From JBBPZA01 sp038330095 (lineage in GTDB: Bacteria; Actinomycetota; Thermoleophilia; Solirubrobacterales; Solirubrobacteraceae): a DNA stretch of 64,000 bases. A program made the translations under genes and the position numbers. Positions 1 through 7,107 of this stretch are shown piece by piece (positions within the stretch are counted from its first letter, which is position 1; each line of letters opens with the position of its first letter). The stretch is from positions 1 through 64,000 of the forward strand of contig JBBQNQ010000002.1 in assembly GCA_038330095.1 (NCBI GenBank). Reading direction: 5' to 3'. The notes beneath the pieces are model-generated. The model searched no databases and was not told where the DNA came from. It worked only from the letters and a program-made list of their open reading frames with translations.

Positions 1-41
1 GGGCGGTCGCGCGGCGCTCGGCTCGACGCCAGGTTGGGCGT

Positions 42-236
42 GCGGTGCGTGGTCTGGGGCGACGAGGGAGAGGGAGGGGCCGCTGTCCCGGCCTGTGCGC
101 GTTCCCAGAACGCCCTCGCCCCATTCTGCGACGACTTATGCGGAACAGAGCCGCTTAACTCCTCGCAGAACGCGCTGCGGCCGAAGTAGACCCCTCCCCT
201 CCCTCTCCCTCGTCGATGCCGTTCGACACGCACCGC
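42..236. repeat. long nested-hairpin element, copy 1
   Basis: This non-coding stretch beyond the 3' end of comF contains at least six nested complementary arms: 42-50 with 228-236 (9 bp), 61-79 with 196-214 (a perfect 19 bp, GACGAGGGAGAGGGAGGGG and its complement), 89-93 with 179-183, 97-101 with 171-175, 124-131 with 163-170 (TTCTGCGA/TCGCAGAA) and 140-143 with 151-154. Together they form one hairpin of about 195 nt with an apical TTATGCGG motif. The 3' arm carries GATGCCGTTCG at 215-225 as an unpaired bulge. A related element lies at 42794-42948. It could be a structured RNA, a palindromic interspersed repeat or a bulky terminator; no T-tract follows. Bases 1-41 show nothing else I can name. 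Confidence 0.6.
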
Positions 237-265
237 GCCTACCGCGTCGCCGATGAGACCGACCC

Positions 266-949
266 TCACAGCGTCCGCGTGTAGGTGATCGCCGTCACCC
301 TCTGCGCTCCCGCTGTGCGCAGCGCCCGCGCGCAGGCCTCCAGCGTCGCCCCGGTGGTGTGGACGTCGTCGACGAGCAGCGCAAGCGGTGGCGCGCGCGT
401 CGCCGGGCGCACTGCCAGCCGGCCGGATGACACACGCACGGCGCGCGAGGACCCGAGCTGCCGAGCGCTCCCCGCCTCCCGGCGCAGACACGTCGCCAGC
501 GGCCGCCCTGCCCGCAGCGCGACGCGTCCTCCCAGCACCTCCGCGTGCCCGAAGCCGCGCTCCCTTCGCCTCCGCGGATCGCCCGGAACCGGCACGACTG
601 CGACCTCGTCGAGCATCCCGCCGGGCGCTCCTGCGACCAGCTGGGCGGCCATCAGGTCGGCCACCGCGAGATGGGCGTCGAACTTGAGCGCGGTGACCAC
701 GCGGCGCGCAACGCCCTCGTGCGCAAGCGGCGACCACGCGTGCTCGAAGCTCGCGCGCCGCGCTGGACACGGTGCGCACGGTCGGGGCAGAGCGCAGCGC
801 GGGCAAAGCGTCGCCGGCAGCCAGGCAAGCGCCCGCCGGCAGCCCGGGCACATGACCTCCTGGGCAACCGCGAGCGCGCTTCGGCAGGCGACGCACACGG
901 GCGGTACGACGAGCGCCCGCAGCTCTGCCACCAGTGCCCTCGGATCCAT
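266..949 (-). CDS. comF: ComF family phosphoribosyltransferase-like protein
   Basis: A 227-residue protein with the two-part ComF layout. The N-terminal zinc-ribbon half carries four CxxC-type pairs (C19/C22, C34/C37, C49/C52, C58/C61). The C-terminal half is a type I phosphoribosyltransferase fold ending in the PRPP-loop motif DDVHTTG at residues 194-200. ComF proteins are linked to DNA uptake and recombination, but their enzymatic substrate is not settled. I chose the ATG at 949 because the zinc ribbon begins shortly after it; the frame stays open upstream, but that extension is low-complexity and overlaps the divergent ctaG. The gene runs toward the hairpin element at 42-236, which may end its transcript. 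Confidence 0.85.
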   Translation of the reverse strand: MDPRALVAELRALVVPPVCVACRSALAVAQEVMCPGCRRALAWLPATLCPRCALPRPCAPCPARRASFEHAWSPLAHEGVARRVVTALKFDAHLAVADLMAAQLVAGAPGGMLDEVAVVPVPGDPRRRRERGFGHAEVLGGRVALRAGRPLATCLRREAGSARQLGSSRAVRVSSGRLAVRPATRAPPLALLVDDVHTTGATLEACARALRTAGAQRVTAITYTRTL

Positions 950-1051
950 GCCTGCAAGGTTCGCCACCGAGCCGTTGCGAGGGACGCTCCAAAAGTGACG
1001 ATTGACGCGCGAGACTCTCGCGCCGCGCGGGCACTGCGACAATCGACGCGC

Positions 1052-1876
1052 ATGAGCCCGGACTACGCGTGGACGTTCGCGCCCGGGGCGATACTCGCCG
1101 TCGGTGTCGCCTGCGGGGCGTATGCCGTGCGCTGGCGCCGGGTCCGGTCGGGCGGCGAGACCGAGCGGCGCGGCGCCGGCGTCGGCCGGCTGGTCCTGTT
1201 CAACGCCGGGCTGCTCGTGGTCCTCGCCGCCCTGGTCTCGCCGATCGACGCGCTGGCCGGCGACATGTTCCTCATCCACATGGTCCAGCACATCCTGCTG
1301 CTCGACCTCGTCCCGATCCTCTGCATCACCGGCCTCACCCGAGTGCTGCTAAGGCCGGTGACCCGCCGCGTGCAGGCCGTCGAGCGGGCCGTGGGGCCGC
1401 TCGCCCACCCGGTCGCCGCGGTGCTGCTCTACGTCGGGACGATCTGGCTGTGGCACGTCCCGGCGCTCTACGACGCGACGCTCCGGCATCCCCTGCTCCA
1501 CGTCCTCGAGCACTTGACGTTCTCGCTGGCCGGCGCGCTGTACTGGTGGCACGTCCTCTCTCCCATCCGCTCCCGCCACCGCCTGCGCGGCATCGGACCG
1601 CTGGCGTACATGGGGTCGACCAAGGTCGGCGTCGGCTTCCTCGGCGTGCTGCTCACCTTCGCCCCGTCCGTCCTGTACGACGTCTACGCGGACAAGCCGC
1701 ACTACTGGGGCATGTCCCCCCTCACCGACCAGAACGTCGGCGGGGCGGTCATGGCGCTCGAGCAGGCGATCGTCATGGGCATCGCCCTCGCGTGGCTCTT
1801 CACGCGCATGCTCACGGAGTCCGAGGAGGAGGAGCGGCGCGCCGAGCGCTACGGCGAGGGGGCCGAGCCGGCGTGA
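1052..1876 (+). CDS. ctaG: CtaG-like cytochrome c oxidase assembly/membrane protein
   Basis: A 274-residue polytopic membrane protein of the caa3-type CtaG family, which acts in cytochrome c oxidase biogenesis in the plasma membrane. It has six or seven hydrophobic segments with His-rich motifs typical of the family: HMVQH in one helix, WHVPALYD after a loop, then HVLEHLTF and YWWHVL. The C-terminus is a charged cytoplasmic tail rich in Glu and Arg. The ATG at 1052 is preceded by a short 102-bp divergent gap shared with comF. The stop codon overlaps the GTG start of the methyltransferase (GTGA at 1873-1876), so the two are probably translated together. The bacterial copper-chaperone CtaG is unrelated in sequence. 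Confidence 0.8.
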   Translation: MSPDYAWTFAPGAILAVGVACGAYAVRWRRVRSGGETERRGAGVGRLVLFNAGLLVVLAALVSPIDALAGDMFLIHMVQHILLLDLVPILCITGLTRVLLRPVTRRVQAVERAVGPLAHPVAAVLLYVGTIWLWHVPALYDATLRHPLLHVLEHLTFSLAGALYWWHVLSPIRSRHRLRGIGPLAYMGSTKVGVGFLGVLLTFAPSVLYDVYADKPHYWGMSPLTDQNVGGAVMALEQAIVMGIALAWLFTRMLTESEEEERRAERYGEGAEPA

Positions 1877-2670
1877 CGGGGGGCACCGGGGGTACGGAGC
1901 CCACCCCCGGATGGGCGGGGGAGGGCCGGGAGTTCTACGAGGACGTCGGTCGCGGCTACACGCGCACGCGACAGCCCGACCCGCGGCTCGAGGCGGCAAT
2001 CCTTGCCGCCCTGGGCGACGCGCGGACCGTGGTCAACGTCGGCGCCGGCGCGGGTTCCTACGAGCCGGTCGATCGCGAGGTCGTCGCCGTCGAGCCCTCC
2101 GCGGTGATGCGCGCGCAGCGCCCGCCCGGCTCGGCGCCGGTGATCGACGCCGTGGCCGAGGCTCTCCCCTTCGCCGACGACGCCTTCGACGCCGCGATGG
2201 CCGTCCTCTCCGACCACCACTGGGCCGACCAGGCCCGAGGCCTGGCTGAGCTGCGCCGGGTCGCCCGCCGGCGCGTCGTCCTCTTCACCTGGGACCCCGC
2301 GAAGGTGCTCGACGCGTGGATCGTCCGCGACTACCTGCCGTCCTTCGCGACCCTGATCCCCCCGGGGCGCTCGCTGTCTGACACCGCCCGCATGACCGGG
2401 GGGGCGCAGACGCTTCCTGTCCCCATCCCCCACGACTGCCGCGACGGCTTCCTTCATGCCTACTGGCGCCGGCCCGAGGCCCACCTCGACCCCGACGTGC
2501 GTGCGGGGATCTCGGTCTTCGCCCGTCTCGACCAGGCTGCTGTGCACACCGCGCTCAAGCGCCTCGCACGCGACCTGGGCGACGGCACCTGGCACCGGCG
2601 CAACCACGCCCTCCTCGAGCTCGACGAGCTCGACCTCGGCTACCGCGTGCTGGTTGCCGAGCTGCCCTAG
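1873..2670 (+). CDS. class I SAM-dependent methyltransferase
   Basis: A 265-residue predicted methyltransferase of the Methyltransf_11 type. Motif I reads VVNVGAGAGSYE near residue 55. An acidic strand end (VVAVEPS) follows, then the post-I block EALPFADDAFDAAM typical of UbiE/Methyltransf_11 proteins. The substrate cannot be told from the sequence. The GTG at 1873 overlaps the ctaG stop and gives an N-terminus of about 20 Gly/Thr/Pro-rich residues before a GREFYEDVGRGY segment that often opens this family. It ends 10 bp from the stop of the convergent ahcY-like gene. Its SAH product would be a substrate for the neighbouring AhcY, although the genes are on opposite strands. Confidence 0.75.
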   Translation: MTGGTGGTEPTPGWAGEGREFYEDVGRGYTRTRQPDPRLEAAILAALGDARTVVNVGAGAGSYEPVDREVVAVEPSAVMRAQRPPGSAPVIDAVAEALPFADDAFDAAMAVLSDHHWADQARGLAELRRVARRRVVLFTWDPAKVLDAWIVRDYLPSFATLIPPGRSLSDTARMTGGAQTLPVPIPHDCRDGFLHAYWRRPEAHLDPDVRAGISVFARLDQAAVHTALKRLARDLGDGTWHRRNHALLELDELDLGYRVLVAELP

Positions 2671-2680
2671 GGACCGCGGC

Positions 2681-3952
2681 CTACTCGCCCCAGCTGTGCA
2701 GGTACTCGCGCTGAGAGGGGCTCAGCTCGTCGATCTCAACGCCCAGCGACGCGAGCTTGAGCCGTGCCGTCTCGCGGTCGAGCTCTTCGGGGAACGGATG
2801 CACGCCGGGCCCCAGCTCTGCACCGCCGGCGGCCAGGTACTCCACCGCGAGCGCGTGGTTGGCGAAGGACATGTCCATCACCCCCGCGGGATGGCCCTCG
2901 GCCGCCGCGAGGTTGACCACCCGCCCGTCGGCCAGGAGGTTGAGCCTTCGCCCGCCGCCGATGTCGTACTCCTCAACCAGCGGGCGCACCTCACGCACGG
3001 CGCCCCCGGCCAGCTCACGCAGCGCCACCAGATCGATCTCCACGTCGAAGTGTCCGGCGTTGGCCAGCACCGCGCCGTCCTTCATCCGCTGCAGGTGCTC
3101 GCGGCCCAGCGCGTCGCGGCCGCCCGTCGCGGTGATGAACACGTCGCCGCGCTCCGCCGCCGCCAGGGACGGCATCACCTCGCAGCCGTCCATGCGCGCC
3201 TCCAGGGCCGCGAGCGGGTCGACCTCGCAGACCACGACCGAGGCGCCCGCCCCCTTCGCCCGCAGCGCGATGCCCTTGCCCGTCCACCCGTAGCCCACGA
3301 CCACCAGGGTGCGGCCGGCGAGCAGGAGGTTCGTCGCCCGCACGATCCCGTCGAGGGTGGACTGGCCGGTGCCCAGGCGGTCGTTGAACGTCCGCTCGGT
3401 CTGGGCCTCGTTGACCGCGAGCACGGCGCATCCGAGCCGGCCCTCGGCCTCCAGCGCGCGCAGGCGAAGCAGGCCGGTGCGCGTCTCCTCCGTCCCCCCG
3501 AGCATCCGGGCGACCTGGTCGGGGCGGCCGGCGTGCATCACCGACAGCAGGTCGGCCCCGTCGTCGAGCGTGACCTCGGGCTGCAACTGCACGAGCGCCG
3601 CGACGTTGCGAGCGACCGAGTCGGCGTCCTCGCCGCGCACCGCGTGCACCTCGATCCCGTAGTGCTCCACCAGCGCGGCCGCAACGTCATCCTGCGTGGC
3701 CAGTGGGTTGGCCGCGCACAGCGCCGCGCGCGCACCGCCGGCGACCAGCGCGCGCATCAGGTTCGCGGTCTCGGCCGTGACGTGCAGCGAGGCGGCGACC
3801 ACCACGCCCTCGAGCGGGCGCTCGCGCTCAAAGCGCTCGCGCAGCGAGCGAAGCACGGGCATCTGCCCGTCGGCCCACCCGATGCGGGCCTGCCCCCCGG
3901 GCGCGAGGGACAGGTCCGCGACGGTGTGGGGCGGGTGCGTCGAACTGCTCAG
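2681..3952 (-). CDS. archaeal-type S-adenosylhomocysteine hydrolase paralogue with altered catalytic segment
   Basis: A short-form SAHH homologue lacking the insertion and C-terminal tail (DHYRY) of the canonical enzyme next to it. It keeps SLHVT, NPLATQDD, TLDDGAD, TEETRTG and the NAD-binding VVGYGWTGKG. The segment equivalent to human K186-D190-N191 (TKSKFDN in the neighbour) reads TERTFND here, so the catalytic Lys and Asp are Glu and Asn. The first in-frame ATG is at 3862, but conserved family sequence (DLSLAPGGQARIGWADGQ) lies upstream of it with no ATG, GTG or TTG. I therefore extend to the CTG at 3952, giving 423 residues, the usual family length; this start is uncertain. It may act on another S-nucleosyl-homocysteine, or be catalytically dead. 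Confidence 0.7.
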   Translation of the reverse strand: MSSSTHPPHTVADLSLAPGGQARIGWADGQMPVLRSLRERFERERPLEGVVVAASLHVTAETANLMRALVAGGARAALCAANPLATQDDVAAALVEHYGIEVHAVRGEDADSVARNVAALVQLQPEVTLDDGADLLSVMHAGRPDQVARMLGGTEETRTGLLRLRALEAEGRLGCAVLAVNEAQTERTFNDRLGTGQSTLDGIVRATNLLLAGRTLVVVGYGWTGKGIALRAKGAGASVVVCEVDPLAALEARMDGCEVMPSLAAAERGDVFITATGGRDALGREHLQRMKDGAVLANAGHFDVEIDLVALRELAGGAVREVRPLVEEYDIGGGRRLNLLADGRVVNLAAAEGHPAGVMDMSFANHALAVEYLAAGGAELGPGVHPFPEELDRETARLKLASLGVEIDELSPSQREYLHSWGE

Positions 3953-4000
3953 ATGGTTGATTCCGCGGCCCGCGCGGCCGCATGGTCGTGGATCGTGGAT

Positions 4001-4069
4001 GCTGGGCGACGCGGGCCGAAGGGGGACAGTGGCAGAGCCACGGACCCCTTCAGACCGTGGCGATCCAGC
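4001..4069. other. stem-loop between the two ahcY genes
   Basis: The 165-bp gap between the ahcY stop and the paralogue holds a strong imperfect hairpin. GAAGGGG (4018-4024) pairs with CCCCTTC (4045-4051), and GTGGC (4029-4033) pairs with GCCAC (4037-4041) around an AGA loop. An outer GCTGG (4001-4005) pairs with CCAGC (4065-4069). On the minus strand it would sit in the ahcY-to-paralogue transcript. It has no U-tract, so it is a weak terminator candidate; an attenuator, a processing site or a chance palindrome are alternatives. A 55-codon ATG frame (4116 down to 3949) crosses it but has poor third-position GC. Confidence 0.45.
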
Positions 4070-4116
4070 GCCGCGAGACGCGGCCAGGCGGTCGTGGGGG
4101 TCGTGGAATCAGCCAT

Positions 4117-5574
4117 CTAGTAGCGGTAGTGATCGGCCTTGTACGGGCCCTCGACGGGGACGCCGATGTAGGCCGCCTGGTCGGGGGTGAGCTCGGTCAG
4201 CCGCACCCCGAGTGCGCCGAGATGCAGTCGCGCGACCTTCTCGTCGAGGTGCTTGGGAAGCACGTAGACCTTCTTCTCGTACTCGTCGTTCTTGGTGAAC
4301 AGCTCGATCTGGGCGATCGTCTGGTTGGTGAACGAGTTCGACATCACGAAGCTGGGGTGGCCCGTCGCGTTGCCCAGGTTCAGCAGCCGGCCCTCGGAGA
4401 GCACGATCACCGTGTGCCCGTCGGGGAACACGAACTCGTCGACCTGCGGCTTGATGTTGACGCGCTCGATGCCCCCGAGCTTGATGAGGCCGGCCATGTC
4501 GATCTCGTTGTCGAAGTGGCCGATGTTCCCGACGATGGCCTGGTGCTTCATGCGGGCCATGTCGTCGGCGGTGATGATGTCCTTGTTGCCGGTCGCGGTG
4601 ATGAAGATGTCGGCGGTCTCGACGACATCGTCGAGGGTCGCGACCTCGTAGCCCTCCATGGAGGCCTGCAGCGCGCAGATCGGGTCGATTTCGGTGACGA
4701 TCACGCGGGCGCCCTGGCCGCGTAGCGAATCGGCGCAGCCCTTGCCCACGTCGCCGAAGCCGCAGACCACGGCCACCTTGCCGCCGAGCATGACGTCGAC
4801 CGCGCGGTTGATCCCGTCCACCAGCGAGTGCCGGCAGCCGTAGAGGTTGTCGAACTTGGACTTGGTGACCGAGTCGTTGACGTTGATGGCCGGGAACAGC
4901 AGCTCGCCGGTCTCCTGCATCTGGTAGAGCCGGTGCACGCCGGTGGTCGTCTCCTCGGTGACGCCCTGGATGCCGGCGCCGATCTGCGTCCACTTCTGCC
5001 CGTCCTCGCCCAGCGTCCGCTGGAGCAGCGACAGCACGACCTGGAACTCCTCGGACTCGGCCGAGGCCGGGTCGGGAACGGCGCCCGCGCGCTCGTACTC
5101 GGTGCCCTTGTGGACGAGCAGCGTGGCGTCGCCGCCGTCGTCGAGGATCATGTTCGGCCCTTCCTCGGGCCAGGTGAGCATCTGCTCGGTGCACCACCAG
5201 TACTCCTCGAGGCTCTCACCCTTCCAGGCGAAGACCGGCACGCCGCGGGGCTCCTCGACGGTGCCCTCGGGCCCGACCACGACGGCCGCGGCCGCGTGGT
5301 CCTGGGTGGAGAAGATGTTGCAGCTGCACCACCGGACCTCGGCGCCCAGGGAGGTCAGCGTCTCGATGAGGACCGCCGTCTGGATGGTCATGTGCAGCGA
5401 GCCGCTGATGCGCGCGCCCTTGAGCGGCTGGCTCGCCGCGAACTCCTCACGGGTCTTCATCAGGCCGGGCATCTCGTGCTCGGCGAGCCGGATCTCCTTG
5501 CGGCCGAAGTCGGCCAGGGCGAGGTCTGAGACCTTGAAGTCGGTGGCGGTCAGGGCGGGCGTGGTCGTGGTCAT
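4117..5574 (-). CDS. ahcY: S-adenosylhomocysteine hydrolase (adenosylhomocysteinase)
   Basis: The 485-residue canonical NAD-dependent SAH hydrolase, which splits SAH into adenosine and homocysteine and so relieves product inhibition of methyltransferases. Substrate and catalytic motifs are intact: GSLHMT, ILDDGGDAT, EETTTG, VTKSKFDNLYG with the catalytic Lys and Asp, and the NAD loop GFGDVGKGCADS. The C-terminal ADHYRY completes the neighbouring cofactor site in the tetramer. The ATG at 5574 overlaps the TGA of the upstream MerR gene (ATGA at 5571-5574), which indicates a bicistronic unit. The divergent paralogue follows after 165 bp. Length and motifs leave little doubt. Confidence 0.97.
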   Translation of the reverse strand: MTTTTPALTATDFKVSDLALADFGRKEIRLAEHEMPGLMKTREEFAASQPLKGARISGSLHMTIQTAVLIETLTSLGAEVRWCSCNIFSTQDHAAAAVVVGPEGTVEEPRGVPVFAWKGESLEEYWWCTEQMLTWPEEGPNMILDDGGDATLLVHKGTEYERAGAVPDPASAESEEFQVVLSLLQRTLGEDGQKWTQIGAGIQGVTEETTTGVHRLYQMQETGELLFPAINVNDSVTKSKFDNLYGCRHSLVDGINRAVDVMLGGKVAVVCGFGDVGKGCADSLRGQGARVIVTEIDPICALQASMEGYEVATLDDVVETADIFITATGNKDIITADDMARMKHQAIVGNIGHFDNEIDMAGLIKLGGIERVNIKPQVDEFVFPDGHTVIVLSEGRLLNLGNATGHPSFVMSNSFTNQTIAQIELFTKNDEYEKKVYVLPKHLDEKVARLHLGALGVRLTELTPDQAAYIGVPVEGPYKADHYRY

Positions 5575-5954
5575 GCAGCCTCCGGGGCGGTGGTTGTCAG
5601 CTCGGCAGCGGCGGCGAGAAGCGCTTCGTGCTTCTCCTGCTCCCAGCGCAGCCAGTCAGGGACGGGAACGTGGTCGGGACGGTGGGCCTGCGCCTCGAGC
5701 CACTCCTCTACGGAGGCGTGCAGCTCGGGCTCCTCGCGTAGGCGCGCTGCGAAGCCGACGTCGGAGAGCCCGATGTCGAAGCGCTCGAGCAGCTCGCGCA
5801 GCGTGCGCAGCCGCTGCAGCTCGGCGGGCCCGTAGAGCCGGTAGCCCGAGGACGAGCGCACGGGCGTGACCAGCCCCGCGCGCTCGACGTAGCGCAGCAT
5901 CCGAGGCGACCAGCCGCTCGTCTCCGCCGCCTCGTTGATGGTCAGCGCGTCCAT
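5571..5954 (-). CDS. MerR family transcriptional regulator
   Basis: A 127-residue MerR-type regulator. The N-terminal winged helix begins LTINEAAETSGWSPRMLRYV and continues into the RSSSGYRLYG wing, followed by a helical coil around residues 60-90. The C-terminal sensor part is short and has no Cys cluster, so a metal sensor is unlikely. I use the ATG at 5954; an in-frame GTG at 5975 lies inside a dyad that looks like the operator. The stop overlaps the ahcY start by 4 bp, so the regulator and SAH hydrolase should be co-transcribed. This suggests control of methyl-cycle genes, but the effector is unknown. Confidence 0.85.
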   Translation of the reverse strand: MDALTINEAAETSGWSPRMLRYVERAGLVTPVRSSSGYRLYGPAELQRLRTLRELLERFDIGLSDVGFAARLREEPELHASVEEWLEAQAHRPDHVPVPDWLRWEQEKHEALLAAAAELTTTAPEAA

Positions 5955-5968
5955 TCCGAGCCCGAACC

Positions 5969-5987
5969 CTAACACAGTTGTGTCAAG
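5969..5987. promoter_or_regulatory. dyad upstream of merR-ahcY, probable operator
   Basis: On the minus strand the sequence CTTGACACAACTGTGTTAG lies 15 bp upstream of the MerR ATG. Its core is a perfect inverted repeat (ACACA GT TGTGT at 5972-5983). TTGACA inside it resembles a -35 box, but no good -10 follows at normal spacing. Position and symmetry fit autoregulation by the MerR protein. Confidence 0.5.
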
Positions 5988-5999
5988 GTTCTGGCGGCG

Positions 6000-7052
6000 C
6001 TAACCGGCGCCCGTGAGCTCGCCCTTGAGCTGCTCGATGACCTCCACCGGCGTGGGGTCGACGCCGCGCAGCGCGGCGAGATAGACCGACACCAGGTCTC
6101 CCATCAGCACGAGGCCGAAGATGCGCTCCGTGCGGGTCTCCCCCTCCCCGGCGATCATGTGCGTGCCGGCGGCCTCCGGATCGACCAGCCGGCAGGTCAG
6201 CTCGATCCGCCGGCGCACGCGGGGGTGCAGGTCGGAATCGTCGAGGAAGACGGCGCTGAACGCTCCGACCTCGCGCGCCCCCTCCCAACCGACGATCTCG
6301 TTGTGGTCGAGCTCGGGAAGCTCGTGGGCGAAGGCCGGCGTCTTCGCGTTCTCGTTGAGCTGGGTCTTCCAGCGGTAGGCGACGGGGATCGTCGGCCCGC
6401 TTCCGGCGATGATGGGGATCGTCCCGTGGAGGGCGAGGGCGAGCGCCTTGGCGGACGACCCGTCGGGGGCCTCGGGCCCCCACTCGCTCACCAGGCGCTC
6501 GGTGTGGGCGGCGGCGACGTCGAGCTCTGAGCGCAGCGAGGGGCCCGCGCCGCAGACGGCGGCGACCTCGAGCGCGGCCACCGTCATGTAGGCGACCGCG
6601 ACGCGCGGCTGCATCCCGCCGGCGACCGGGATAACCGGAACGCCGTCCTCGCGCGCCTGGCTGGCCAGGGCCCCGCCGCTGGTCACCACTATCCGCCGCG
6701 CCCCGAGCGCCGCGGCGGCCTCGTAGGCCGCGAGCGTCTCCTCGGTGTCGCCCGAGTAGCTCGCGCACAGCACGGTCGTGTCCGGCGTGGCCCACGCCGG
6801 GATCGCGTAGTCGCGGACGAGGACGATGGGCCGCGTGGCGCGCACGCCGAGCGCGGCCCGGGCCAGCGCGCCGCCGATCGCCGATCCGCCCATGCCGGCG
6901 ACGACCAGCCCGCCCGTCGCATCGTGGGGCTCGAGGCCCGCCGACTCGGCCTTCCACATCGCGTCGCGAAGCTGATCGGGCAGGTCCAGGACGTCGCCGA
7001 GCTGGCCGGACCTGTCGACCTCGGCGACGCGCTCGCCGGAGAGGAGGCTCAC
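6000..7052 (-). CDS. bifunctional phosphoglucose/phosphomannose isomerase
   Basis: A 350-residue member of the small archaeal/actinobacterial PGI/PMI family, which interconverts fructose-6-P with glucose-6-P and mannose-6-P. Two SIS-type sugar-phosphate motifs are present: VAGMGGSAIGG at residues 51-61 and SYSGDTEET at 98-106. The family-specific ENAKTPAFAHELPELDHNE block sits in the second half. The start is GTG at 7052. It lies just downstream of the NDP-sugar pyrophosphorylase and UDP-glucose dehydrogenase genes, so its likely job is feeding mannose-6-P or glucose-6-P into envelope sugar-nucleotide synthesis rather than central glycolysis alone. Confidence 0.9.
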   Translation of the reverse strand: MSLLSGERVAEVDRSGQLGDVLDLPDQLRDAMWKAESAGLEPHDATGGLVVAGMGGSAIGGALARAALGVRATRPIVLVRDYAIPAWATPDTTVLCASYSGDTEETLAAYEAAAALGARRIVVTSGGALASQAREDGVPVIPVAGGMQPRVAVAYMTVAALEVAAVCGAGPSLRSELDVAAAHTERLVSEWGPEAPDGSSAKALALALHGTIPIIAGSGPTIPVAYRWKTQLNENAKTPAFAHELPELDHNEIVGWEGAREVGAFSAVFLDDSDLHPRVRRRIELTCRLVDPEAAGTHMIAGEGETRTERIFGLVLMGDLVSVYLAALRGVDPTPVEVIEQLKGELTGAG

Positions 7053-7107
7053 CGGCGCGGGCCGCGCGCTCGCAGAGCGGGCGCCGGTGAGTGGTGTTCT
7101 TGCAGCA

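Noticed and set aside
42..236. Calling hairpin copy 1 a 6S RNA
   Set aside because: The overall long-hairpin shape is similar, but the central bubble is missing on one side and a second related copy exists, so only a neutral name is justified.
4001..4069. An SAH riboswitch upstream of the ahcY paralogue
   Set aside because: The conserved pseudoknot core of known SAH riboswitches is not visible; only a hairpin can be supported.
3949..4116. A 55-codon ATG frame directly after the ahcY stop
   Set aside because: Its third positions are clearly less GC-rich than real genes here and it crosses the strong hairpin; the spacer is better treated as non-coding.
5981..5986. TTGACA as a plain -35 box for merR
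   Set aside because: No acceptable -10 lies 16-19 bp downstream; it is better explained as part of the dyad.
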